Under the pieces are notes generated by a model. The model was not told the DNA's origin, did not search any database, and was given only the letters and a program-made list of their open reading frames with translations. A program made the translations under genes and the position numbers. From G963665815 sp942492065 (lineage in GTDB: Bacteria > Cloacimonadota > Cloacimonadia > Cloacimonadales > JAIOQZ01), in assembly GCA_942492065.1 (NCBI GenBank), contig CALODV010000013.1, positions 1,178,001 through 1,242,000 on the forward strand: DNA of 64,000 nucleotides. Reading direction: 5' to 3'. Of the stretch, positions 17,868 to 25,605 are shown piece after piece (position 1 is the first letter of the stretch; the number at the start of each line of letters is the position of its first letter).

Positions 17868-19055
17868 ATGTCTAAAAGAACAATAGTTTTAATGCCCGGA
17901 GATGGTATTGGAAAAGTTGTTTTACCTGAAGCTGTAAGAGTACTCGAAGCAGCCGGTTTTGAAGCAAATTACGTACACGCGGACATCGGATGGGAATTCT
18001 GGTGTAAAGAAGGTAATCCTTTACCTCAGAGAACACTGGATATCCTGGAAGAACACAAAATCAGCCTTTTTGGAGCGATCACATCAAAACCTAAAGCTGA
18101 AGCTGCAGCAGAACTTGCTCCTGAACTTCAGGACAAAGGCTATGTTTATTACAGTCCAATCGTTGCATTGCGTCAGCACTTTGATCTTGATATCTGTACA
18201 CGCCCATGTCGTACATTCAAGAATAACCCTCTTAACTTCATCCGCAAAGGACCAAACAACACAGTTGAAGAACCTGAAGTTGATGCAGTTATTTTCCGTC
18301 AAAACACTGAAGGTCTCTACGGTGGTGTAGAGTGGACTAATCCCAATGATGAAGTTTACAAAGCAATTAACACACACCCAAAAATGAAAAACTTTGCATG
18401 GTGCCCAAAAGAAGAACTTTCTGTTTCAACACGTATTTTTACAAAAAAATACACAGAAAGAATTCTCAGAGCAGCTTTTGAATATGCAAAAAAATTCGGT
18501 TATACAAACGTAACAGTATGTGAAAAACCAAACGTAATCAGAGAAACATCCGGTATGATGCTTGCTCTTGCAAAAGAAATTGCAAAAGAATATCCCGGAA
18601 TCGATCTCTGGAACACAAATATCGATGCACAAATGATGTGGCTGACAAAAAATCCTGAGACTTACGGTGTAATCGTAGCAGGAAACATGTTCGGTGATAT
18701 CGTTTCTGATGGTTTCGCAGGACTCGTTGGTGGTCTTGGATTTGCATGCAGTGCAAATATTGGTAAAGAAGTAGCTATTTTCGAACCTACTCACGGTTCA
18801 GCTCCAAAATACGAAAACTTCAGTCCATCAATCGTAAATCCTATCGCTATGGTTCTTTCTGCATGTATGATGCTTGATCATATTGATGAAAAAGAAATGG
18901 CTGCAAAAATCAGAAAAGCTGTTGCAGAAGTTGTTGAAGAAGGTAAAGTACAGGCTTATGATATGCTTAAACTTCGCGGTTCTCAAGAAGTTCTTAATCA
19001 GGGAGCTGCTTCAACTACAGAAATGGCTGATGCAATTATTGCTAAACTTAAATAA
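17868..19055 (+). CDS. Isocitrate/homoisocitrate-type beta-decarboxylating dehydrogenase
   Basis: 395 residues of the isocitrate/isopropylmalate/homoisocitrate dehydrogenase family. GDGIGKVVLPEA opens the fold. The substrate region reads ALRQHFDLDICTRPCR and VIFRQNTEGLYGGVEW, the catalytic lysine lies in CEKPNVIRETSG, and the metal aspartates lie in GNMFGDIVSDGFAGLVGG. The FRQNTEGLYGG helix is closer to isocitrate/homoisocitrate enzymes than to isopropylmalate dehydrogenase, whose helix begins RELTGG. AAGGAGG precedes the ATG. The position beside two hydro-lyases and the lyase suggests reductive carboxylation of 2-oxoglutarate or 2-oxoadipate. Cofactor and substrate cannot be settled by eye. 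Confidence 0.85.
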   Translation: MSKRTIVLMPGDGIGKVVLPEAVRVLEAAGFEANYVHADIGWEFWCKEGNPLPQRTLDILEEHKISLFGAITSKPKAEAAAELAPELQDKGYVYYSPIVALRQHFDLDICTRPCRTFKNNPLNFIRKGPNNTVEEPEVDAVIFRQNTEGLYGGVEWTNPNDEVYKAINTHPKMKNFAWCPKEELSVSTRIFTKKYTERILRAAFEYAKKFGYTNVTVCEKPNVIRETSGMMLALAKEIAKEYPGIDLWNTNIDAQMMWLTKNPETYGVIVAGNMFGDIVSDGFAGLVGGLGFACSANIGKEVAIFEPTHGSAPKYENFSPSIVNPIAMVLSACMMLDHIDEKEMAAKIRKAVAEVVEEGKVQAYDMLKLRGSQEVLNQGAASTTEMADAIIAKLK

Positions 19056-19097
19056 TATTAGCGGCTTTCTTATAAGCTGCAATAAATGTTAATTTAC

Positions 19098-19131
19098 AGA
19101 CCTTTGCTGCTCTTCGGAGCAACAAGGGTCT
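19098..19131 (+). terminator. Intercistronic hairpin, possible partial terminator
   Basis: AGACC...GCTGCTC-TTCG-GAGCAAC...GGGTCT forms a long imperfect stem with a stable UUCG tetraloop, followed by a short T-rich stretch (TATTTTCT). Lying 22 bases before the next start, it could attenuate or stabilise the operon transcript rather than end it. Confidence 0.55.
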
Positions 19132-19152
19132 ATTTTCTAAAAAGGAGAAATA

Positions 19153-19716
19153 ATGAAGAATTATATTGAAAAAGTTTTTGCTCCGATTTTAAGTAAAATC
19201 AAAGATGAAGATATCAAAAATAAAACCGTAGAGTGCTGGGTTAAAGGTGCAGAAGAAGGTGGATGGAAACCTGAAGACCTTGAAAAAATTCCATTTACTC
19301 TGCTTACAGAAACTCATGGTGTGAATCTTATTGAACACACAATAGCTGTAACTCTCGGTGCTGCGGCACTTGCTGAAGCAAAAAAATCCACATACAAAGC
19401 TATGCCTTATGAAATCGATATGGATATTCTTTATTCAGGCGGATTGCTTCATGATGTCGGTAAACTCAAAGAAATCGAATGCGTAGACGGTAAATACCAG
19501 AAATCACATAACGGTAAATGTGCAAGACACCCATTCTCAGGTGCAATCCTTGCTGCTCAGGTTGGTCTTTGTGACGAGATTGTTAACACTATCGCCTGCC
19601 ACGCTAAAGAAGGTGACGGCAGACCTCAGAGAGTTGAAACCGTTCTTATCCATCAAGCTGACTTTGCTACATTCAATCCGCTTGTTATGATGGCTAAAGG
19701 CCTTATGATTAAGTAA
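19153..19716 (+). CDS. HD-domain phosphohydrolase-like protein in the operon
   Basis: 187 residues with a complete HD metal site: His62 (NLIEHTIAV), His100-Asp101 (GGLLHDVGKLKE), His126 (CARHPFSGA), His150 (IACHAKEGDG) and Asp170 (IHQADFATFNP). This pattern belongs to small HD phosphohydrolases acting on nucleotides or phosphoesters. Its own AAGGAG site follows the intercistronic hairpin, and the next gene starts ten bases after its stop, so it is co-transcribed with the hydro-lyases. What an HD hydrolase does in a tricarboxylate operon is unclear; repair of a damaged CoA-type cofactor or regulation by a nucleotide are guesses. Confidence 0.8.
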   Translation: MKNYIEKVFAPILSKIKDEDIKNKTVECWVKGAEEGGWKPEDLEKIPFTLLTETHGVNLIEHTIAVTLGAAALAEAKKSTYKAMPYEIDMDILYSGGLLHDVGKLKEIECVDGKYQKSHNGKCARHPFSGAILAAQVGLCDEIVNTIACHAKEGDGRPQRVETVLIHQADFATFNPLVMMAKGLMIK

Positions 19717-19726
19717 GGGGCAGTAT

Positions 19727-21532
19727 ATGACAATTATTGAAAAGATTTTAGCTAATCACTCAGATCAGGATGTTGTAAAACCGGGTGATATCGTTGATGT
19801 AAGAATGGACGTAAGAGCTGCCAGAGATTTTGGCGGAGCTAACGTTGTAAAAAACATCAAAGATAATAATCTTCCGATAGACGATGTTTCCAAAACTTTC
19901 TTCACTTTTGACTGTAATCCTACCGGTTCAGACCAGAAGTACGCTGTAAACCAGCAAATATGCCGTGATTTCGCAAGAGATCATGCTATCAAGGTATTTG
20001 ATATCGACGTTGGAATCGGAACTCATATCGTAATCCACGAAGGTCTTGCTGTTCCCGGTTCAACAACTGTAACAACTGACTCACATGCTAACATTCTCGG
20101 TGCAGTAGGTGCATTCGGACAGGGAATGGGAGATCAGGACATTGCCGCTGCCTGGGCTTTCGGTAAAACCTGGTTCAAAGTTCCAAAATCAGCAAAAATC
20201 ACATTCGAAGGGAAAAAAGCTGCTAATATCTCTGCCAAGGACATCGTGCTTAACCTTCTGAATAAATTCGGTGCTAATACACTTCTCGGTTACTCCGTAG
20301 AAATGTACGGTGAAGCAATCGACGGACTTACTCTTGATGAAAGAATAACCATTGCTTCCATGGGTACTGAAATGGGTGCTATTATTGTAATGTTCCCGCC
20401 AAATAAAGATGTTATTGATTTCTGTGAAGCACGTTCAGGCAAGAAAGTTAATCCTGTTTATGCTGACGAAAATGCCGAGTACGCAGAAGAATTCACTATT
20501 GATATTACAGAATTCAAGCCTATGGTTTCCAGACCCGGTGCTCCTCATGATTCAGTTCCGGTACCTGTTGAAGACAAGATCAAGATCGATTCTGCTTTCA
20601 TCGGATCATGTACAAACGGACGTTACGAAGATATGAAAGCTGCTGCAGATATACTCAAAGGCAGAAAAATAGCTCCGGGCGTTGTTCTCAAGATAGTTCC
20701 ATCTACAGATGAAGTATGGAATCAGTGTCTTGAAAACGGACTGATCGAGATATTCAAAAAAGCAGGTGCTCTTGTTTCTAACGCCGGTTGTGCCGGTTGT
20801 GCAGCAGGACAGGTTGGACAGAACGGTAAAGGTGAAATCACCATCAGTACCGGTAACAGAAACTTCCCCGGTAAACAAGGTAAGGGAAGCGTTTATCTTG
20901 CGTCTCCTGCTACAGTGGCAGCTTCTGCAGTCGCCGGTTATGTAACCACAACAGATGCAATTCCTGCTGAACCTGCTGTGTTTACTGCTAAAGAAGTAAA
21001 AGAAGAAGCTCATGCTGCCAAAGCTAAAGCAGAAGTTACCGAAAAACCACTCGTTCTGGAAGGAAAAGTATGGTACATCAAAGAAGATAATATTGATACA
21101 GACATGATTTACCATAACAGATACCTTGCTATCACAGATATCAACGAGATGGGACAATATACATTTGATAATCTGGCTGGATACGAAGATTTCGCAAAAA
21201 GAGCGGAAAAAGGCGACATCGTCGTTGTTCATAAAAACTTCGGAAGCGGAAGCTCCAGACAACAGGCTGTGGATTGCTTCAAAGCTCTTGGTGTTCAGGC
21301 TGTGGTTGCTGAATCCTTCGGTGCAATATACGAAAGAAACGCAATCAATGCTGCATTCCCTATCCTTACTTATGATTCTATTGATGCTCTGGAACTTGAA
21401 GACGGTAACATTATCAGTGTTAATCTCGAAACAGGTGAATTAGCCAATAAAACCAAGGGTAAAACAGTTCAGGGAAATAAATTCTCAGACGTTCAGATGG
21501 AAATCTATCACCGCGGTGGTATATTCAGTTAG
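19727..21532 (+). CDS. LeuC-LeuD fusion hydro-lyase, (homo)aconitase-like, variant
   Basis: 601 residues. The aconitase/IPMI large-subunit part covers about 1-420, with three cluster cysteines at about 295 (GSCTNGR), 355 and 358 (GCAGCAAG). A charged Ala/Lys/Glu linker (about 425-445) leads to a LeuD-like swivel with NIDTDMIYHNRYLAITD and GSGSSRQQAV. Several normally fixed residues differ: DCN instead of DHN, DSHA instead of DSHT, SRQQ instead of SREH/Q, and the specificity loop reads YLAI rather than the YLRT of isopropylmalate isomerase. The cluster is intact, so it should be active. It probably acts on a tricarboxylate between (homo)citrate and (homo)isocitrate. The ATG has an AAGGGGC site. 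Confidence 0.85.
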   Translation: MTIIEKILANHSDQDVVKPGDIVDVRMDVRAARDFGGANVVKNIKDNNLPIDDVSKTFFTFDCNPTGSDQKYAVNQQICRDFARDHAIKVFDIDVGIGTHIVIHEGLAVPGSTTVTTDSHANILGAVGAFGQGMGDQDIAAAWAFGKTWFKVPKSAKITFEGKKAANISAKDIVLNLLNKFGANTLLGYSVEMYGEAIDGLTLDERITIASMGTEMGAIIVMFPPNKDVIDFCEARSGKKVNPVYADENAEYAEEFTIDITEFKPMVSRPGAPHDSVPVPVEDKIKIDSAFIGSCTNGRYEDMKAAADILKGRKIAPGVVLKIVPSTDEVWNQCLENGLIEIFKKAGALVSNAGCAGCAAGQVGQNGKGEITISTGNRNFPGKQGKGSVYLASPATVAASAVAGYVTTTDAIPAEPAVFTAKEVKEEAHAAKAKAEVTEKPLVLEGKVWYIKEDNIDTDMIYHNRYLAITDINEMGQYTFDNLAGYEDFAKRAEKGDIVVVHKNFGSGSSRQQAVDCFKALGVQAVVAESFGAIYERNAINAAFPILTYDSIDALELEDGNIISVNLETGELANKTKGKTVQGNKFSDVQMEIYHRGGIFS

Positions 21533-21547
21533 ATAATTAATTGCTGC

Positions 21548-21700
21548 ACCTTCGCAATGGTTGAAAACCTTGCGAATGGTGGAATTGTAAACATGAAACA
21601 GTTTTGAGTGATTGACCATTGCGAAGGTCTTAAGACCATTCGCAAGGTCGCTCAAACTCTGACTTACCCCTTCGCAATGGTTACAAACCATGCGAATGGT
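21548..21700. repeat. Array of three REP-like inverted repeats inside the operon
   Basis: Three copies (21548-21580, 21614-21649, 21669-21700) of a ~34-bp unit made from ACCTTCGCAATGGT and ACCTTGCGAATGGT-type arms in either order; the second copy has a GGTCTTAAGACC core. Related copies lie at 29470, 50715, 62670 and 63524. The array fills the 282-bp gap between the two hydro-lyase genes and may fold in the mRNA. Confidence 0.8.
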
Positions 21701-21757
21701 GTGGGTAATAATAGCTGTAGCATGCTACGGCTCTACAGACCGAACAAGATTGAGTTT

Positions 21758-21793
21758 GTCATCCTGAGCTTGTCGAAGGATAGCACAAATGAC
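21758..21793. repeat. Short dispersed repeat with GTCATCCTGAGC
   Basis: GTCATCCTGAGCTTGTCGAA followed by GGATAGCACAAATGAC has imperfect dyad ends (GTCAT/ATGAC) and looks like a separate intergenic repeat just upstream of the ribosome site of the next gene. Only one full copy is seen in this window. Confidence 0.4.
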
Positions 21794-21814
21794 ATGGTTT
21801 TATAAGGAGAAAAC

Positions 21815-23593
21815 ATGGCTGGAAAAACTTTTGTTGAAAAAGTACTCGGTGCTGAGAAAGGTGCAATTGTTTTCAGAAAACCGAATATTGTACTTACTCA
21901 CGATAATACTGCGAGTATTCATAATACATTCAAAAAAATGGGTGGAGATAAAGTAGCTGATCCTGATCAGCTTTTGATCGTACTTGATCATAATGCTCCT
22001 CCTACATCTGCTAAACTGGCGACACAATATCAGACTATCAGAGATATTGTAAACTATCAGGGAGTTAAAAACTTCTACGATGCCGGAAAAGGCATCTGTC
22101 ACCAGATTATGTCTTACCATGCAAGACCGGGTATGATTGTCGTTGGTTCTGACAGTCACACCTGTACAGCAGGATCATTCAACGCTCTTGCTGCAGGAAT
22201 CGACAGAACAGAATCCGCCGGTATCTGGAAACGCGGTGAGACCTGGTTCAGAGTGCCTGATTCAATGAAGGTAACTCTTACCGGTAAACTCAACGAAGGC
22301 GTATACGCAAAAGATATATCCCTGTGGATCATCGGAATGATCGGTTCTGCAGGAGCAAACTATCTTTCAATAGAATATCATGGTGAAGGTGTTAAAACTC
22401 TTTCTCAATCAGAAAGAATGACACTGGCGAACCTGGCTTCCGAAATGGGAGCTAAAAACGCAGTATTCCCCGCAGACGAAGTTCTGGAAGAGTTCCTCGG
22501 TCATAAGATTGAGAACGGTGTCTGGGCTGATCCTGATGCAGAATACATCAAAGAAATAGAAATCAACCTCAGTGAGCTGTATCCGCTTGTGGCTGCACCT
22601 CATCAGGTAGACAATGTAAAAGCTGTTGCGGAAGTAGCAGGAACACCTGTACAGCAGGGACTGATCGGAACCTGTACAAACGGTCGTCTTGACGATCTCA
22701 GGCAGGCTGCCAAAGTTCTGGAAGGCAAAAAAATTGCCAAAGACTTCCAGCTTCTCGTTGCACCTGCATCTCAGGAAATCTATCTTCAGGCTATGGAAGA
22801 AGGAATAATCCAGACTTTCATTAAAGCCGGAGCTTGTATTCTCGGTGCATCCTGCGGTCCATGCCTCGGAACAGGACAGGGAATCCCTGCAGACGGCGTT
22901 ACGGTTATCTCTACTGCCAACAGAAACTTCTTCGGCAGAATGGGTAATAAAGAAGCTCAAATATACCTCGCTTCTCCTGCCTGCGTAGCACATAGTGCTC
23001 TTAAGGGTGAGATTACCGATCCGCGTGCTAACCCTACTAAGGATGCATTCCCATACAAAAAAGAGAAAGCTGCTACAATCGAAGTAAATGAAGATGATAA
23101 CAGAAGACTCGGAAACGTATGGAACTACACTGATATTGATAACATGAACACAGACCAGATGTTTGCCGGAAACCTGACATACACCGTACTGAGTTCTGAT
23201 CCTGAAGCAATCATGCCGCACCTGTTCAAAGGTTTTGACGTGAACTTCACAGATAACGTACAGAAAGATGATGTAATTGTAACAGGTGATAACTTCGGTT
23301 GCGGAAGCTCGAGAGAGCACCCGGCTGTAGGACTTGCTCATGCAGGTGTTAAAGCGGTGATCTGTAAATCCGTAAACAGAATCTTCTACCGTTCATCAAT
23401 CAACCAGGGGCTGCCTATTATAGTTTATCCTGAGATTGTAGACGCATACAAACCGGGAGACAATGTAAACGTTGATTTCATGAATGGTAAGATTACAGTA
23501 GCAGACAAAGAATTCACCTTTGCTCCGCTTCCTGACAAATTAATGGAAATCCTTGAGAAAAAAGGACTTGTTAACTGGATTAAGAATCAGTAA
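21815..23593 (+). CDS. LeuC-LeuD fusion hydro-lyase, (homo)aconitase-like, canonical
   Basis: 592 residues. The large-subunit part keeps canonical motifs: LDHNAPPTSAK, GSDSHTCTAGSFNALAAG, cluster cysteines at about 287 (GTCTNGR), 347 and 350 (GASCGPCLGTG). The swivel domain (from about 430) has NMNTDQMFAGNLTYTV and FGCGSSREHPAVG; the loop here is not the YLRT of isopropylmalate isomerase. It is only distantly similar to the variant fusion at 19727, so the pair is not a recent duplication and probably divides substrates or half-reactions. AAGGAG precedes the ATG. It is the last gene of the operon, with a terminator 118 bases downstream. Candidate roles are aconitase, homoaconitase or homocitrate dehydratase. 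Confidence 0.85.
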   Translation: MAGKTFVEKVLGAEKGAIVFRKPNIVLTHDNTASIHNTFKKMGGDKVADPDQLLIVLDHNAPPTSAKLATQYQTIRDIVNYQGVKNFYDAGKGICHQIMSYHARPGMIVVGSDSHTCTAGSFNALAAGIDRTESAGIWKRGETWFRVPDSMKVTLTGKLNEGVYAKDISLWIIGMIGSAGANYLSIEYHGEGVKTLSQSERMTLANLASEMGAKNAVFPADEVLEEFLGHKIENGVWADPDAEYIKEIEINLSELYPLVAAPHQVDNVKAVAEVAGTPVQQGLIGTCTNGRLDDLRQAAKVLEGKKIAKDFQLLVAPASQEIYLQAMEEGIIQTFIKAGACILGASCGPCLGTGQGIPADGVTVISTANRNFFGRMGNKEAQIYLASPACVAHSALKGEITDPRANPTKDAFPYKKEKAATIEVNEDDNRRLGNVWNYTDIDNMNTDQMFAGNLTYTVLSSDPEAIMPHLFKGFDVNFTDNVQKDDVIVTGDNFGCGSSREHPAVGLAHAGVKAVICKSVNRIFYRSSINQGLPIIVYPEIVDAYKPGDNVNVDFMNGKITVADKEFTFAPLPDKLMEILEKKGLVNWIKNQ

Positions 23594-23643
23594 ATGAGAT
23601 AGAGCTTTGCGTAACTAACTGAATAAGTTGTGGATAAGTTTAG

Positions 23644-23677
23644 GATTCGATGAAATTCTCAATTTCATCAACTACTC
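23644..23677. repeat. Dispersed stem-loop repeat (GATGAAAT family)
   Basis: GATTCGATGAAATT-N-AATTTCATCAACTACTC with an 8-9 bp stem. Nearly the same sequence occurs inverted at 62968-63002, and a decayed copy at 3092-3123. Confidence 0.65.
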
Positions 23678-23710
23678 TAAAATTGCAAAGGTCTTGATAA
23701 TAAAAATATT

Positions 23711-23740
23711 CCCCCTGGCTTGTGAGAGCTAGGGGGATTT
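23711..23740. terminator. Rho-independent terminator closing the metabolic operon
   Basis: CCCCCTGGCT-TGTGAG-AGCTAGGGGG stem (one mismatch) followed by ATTTAAT; on the other strand it is preceded by AATATTTTTA, so it may act for the converging PIN gene too. Confidence 0.75.
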
Positions 23741-23757
23741 AATAATGCAATATTTAT

Positions 23758-24270
23758 CTATATTCTTATCCCTAATTCCTGTAGCATTTTTATGAAGTCA
23801 ATATATTGTACATTTTGCTCAGTGCAAATTAGTGGTATTTTGTAGTTTGACTTTATTGTAGGATTTTGCACTTGATATTTCTCAAGAGTTACAACTGTGT
23901 GTTTCTCGTGTTTAGCAAACGCAATCAACTTGATATCTATTGCTCCAGCTCCCTTAGAATACTCATCTGTTTCATATTCTCTTTCTAAGTTTATTGCTTC
24001 TGTATCAATTTCATAAGAAATTTCCTTAACTATAAATTTTGAATCTTTCATCCAAAAATTTAATGGATACTTGTTTTCCAAATCAACTCTAGTTAAATTT
24101 TTGTCAGATGGAGCAACTGGATCTATTTCATCGAAAATTGGTTTGATTATGACAATGCTTTCTCTTGCCCTTCTTAACTGATCCCATAATGTAGGAAAGA
24201 CTTCAGGTGGATACGTTATATTCCAAGCTGTGATAAAGATATTTGCATCTATACAGTACTTTCTACTCAT
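23758..24270 (-). CDS. DUF4411 PIN-like toxin
   Basis: 170 residues. The N-terminal KYCIDANIFITAWN and YPPEVFPTLWDQL are the DUF4411 signature, a PIN-fold family; the first Asp and later acidic residues (DEID, EREY, IDIKLIAFA) fit a PIN metal site. PIN toxins are RNases. It follows an XRE-ImmA gene with 4-base ATGA overlap, the usual partnership for this family. Toxin function is inferred from family and arrangement. Confidence 0.8.
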   Translation of the reverse strand: MSRKYCIDANIFITAWNITYPPEVFPTLWDQLRRARESIVIIKPIFDEIDPVAPSDKNLTRVDLENKYPLNFWMKDSKFIVKEISYEIDTEAINLEREYETDEYSKGAGAIDIKLIAFAKHEKHTVVTLEKYQVQNPTIKSNYKIPLICTEQNVQYIDFIKMLQELGIRI

Positions 24271-25391
24271 AAAAGATCTTCAATTTCAAATAGATAAGAT
24301 GAACGCTTAATTTCCAAAATACTAGAAATTTTGCTCAATCCAATGTTTCCATTATGATAAGCCGAATAAATTGTTCTTGAAAAAAGATGTCCATATTGAT
24401 TAAGAATTTCTTTGGGTCTGTTTCTTGATATTCCTCTTAAATTTCTAAGATTATTAAGGTAAATCCTGTATTCCTCTGTCATATCTTCTTTTAAATTATG
24501 ATACCGACTAACACTTATAAGGTTTAGTTGTCTTAATCTTACTAAGCACGCATAATTGCTTACTTTAAATCGATTTGCTAATTCTTTTATCGATTCTATG
24601 TTATCAATATTGCCTATATCCTGAAATTCGTTAAGAGGCATTAATATATTACCAGCCAACTCGTCACACCAATACTCAATTTTACTATTCATGTATTCCC
24701 AATTATCTAATGAACTCTCCATTCTTAATAAGTGAGCAAGTTCATGAAGTAAAGTGAAAGATTGTGCCTTCCTTGAATCAGAGTCATTAACAATTATAAT
24801 TGGATACTTCTCATGGTAGATGGCCAAACCTCTAAAAATACTTTTGTCAATATGAGACCATCCTTTGTATTTAGACGTTAAAAAAATAAATATACCTTTT
24901 TCTTCAAGAAGTTGCTTCAATTGATTGAAAGTCAGTTTTCTATTTGATATTTCTAACCAATGGCTAACAGCTTTTGATATGTCATATATACTTTTACCTT
25001 TTATATTTGGTGGATCAAAAATTCTAATTTCTTCATCCAAATCATTTAACAGATCTATGAGTAGCTCTCTATATCTCTCGATTTTTGTAACTAACCCTCT
25101 AATACTAGCATGGCTGAATACATCTGATTTTGATTCAGAGAATTGTCTAAAAGCAGGAACAGAGCTCTTAAAGACATACTTTTTGGGTAATTCTTCAGAA
25201 ATAAAAACCCACCTGGGGACTTTGTATAAAACTGATAGGATTTCTAATTGTTTAAATGTTGGATTTAGGATTCCTTCTTCAATATCAAGAATTTTTGGTA
25301 TTTTTTTTACAACATCATCTACACTTAATCCAATTTGTTTACGACATTGCTTGAGGATTCTAGTATTTATGCTTTTAACTCTTTTAGCCAT
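24267..25391 (-). CDS. XRE-type HTH and ImmA/IrrE metallopeptidase, antitoxin partner
   Basis: 374 residues: a short degenerate XRE helix-turn-helix at about 10-65 (RKQIGLSVDDVVKKI; LSVLYKVPRWVF), then an ImmA/IrrE domain with HELAHLL near residue 217 and a downstream ELAGNILMP stretch holding the third ligand region. It is only distantly similar to the HigA-like gene at 4756, so the two toxin-antitoxin units are independent acquisitions. It is transcribed first and overlaps the PIN gene by ATGA. The 214-bp region upstream contains copy 1 of a 70-bp direct repeat. Confidence 0.82.
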   Translation of the reverse strand: MAKRVKSINTRILKQCRKQIGLSVDDVVKKIPKILDIEEGILNPTFKQLEILSVLYKVPRWVFISEELPKKYVFKSSVPAFRQFSESKSDVFSHASIRGLVTKIERYRELLIDLLNDLDEEIRIFDPPNIKGKSIYDISKAVSHWLEISNRKLTFNQLKQLLEEKGIFIFLTSKYKGWSHIDKSIFRGLAIYHEKYPIIIVNDSDSRKAQSFTLLHELAHLLRMESSLDNWEYMNSKIEYWCDELAGNILMPLNEFQDIGNIDNIESIKELANRFKVSNYACLVRLRQLNLISVSRYHNLKEDMTEEYRIYLNNLRNLRGISRNRPKEILNQYGHLFSRTIYSAYHNGNIGLSKISSILEIKRSSYLFEIEDLL

Positions 25392-25508
25392 CTTTTCTCC
25401 AACATGAAATTAAACTAACACTATTCGAAGATTAATTATTTTACTTGCAAGTTTTTTATTAATTTTGTCTCAACTAATTTTATAAATATATGTTTGGAAC
25501 TTTTACGA

Positions 25509-25578
25509 TTATTCCTGTCAATTCAAAAATCTATTCAATACTGTATTTATTTTGGAGTATATCTACCCTTTCCCGACA
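25509..25578 (+). repeat. 70-bp direct repeat, copy 1
   Basis: ATTATTCCTGTCAATTCA ... TATTTTGGAGTATATCTA then CCCTTTCCCGAC. It recurs at 26832-26901 in the same orientation, on the other side of the lipoprotein gene. Confidence 0.8.
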
Positions 25579-25605
25579 TAAGGAAGATGAAATTATCCAG
25601 TATTG

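Noticed and set aside
17868..19055. 3-isopropylmalate dehydrogenase (leuB) with leuCD, i.e. leucine synthesis
   Set aside because: The substrate helix is of the isocitrate/homoisocitrate type, no leuA is present, and the operon carries citrate lyase and saccharopine genes instead.
22409..23341. 310-codon antisense frame on the minus strand
   Set aside because: It lies wholly inside the second hydro-lyase gene, has a cysteine/serine-rich nonsense composition and no ribosome site; it is a shadow of codon bias.
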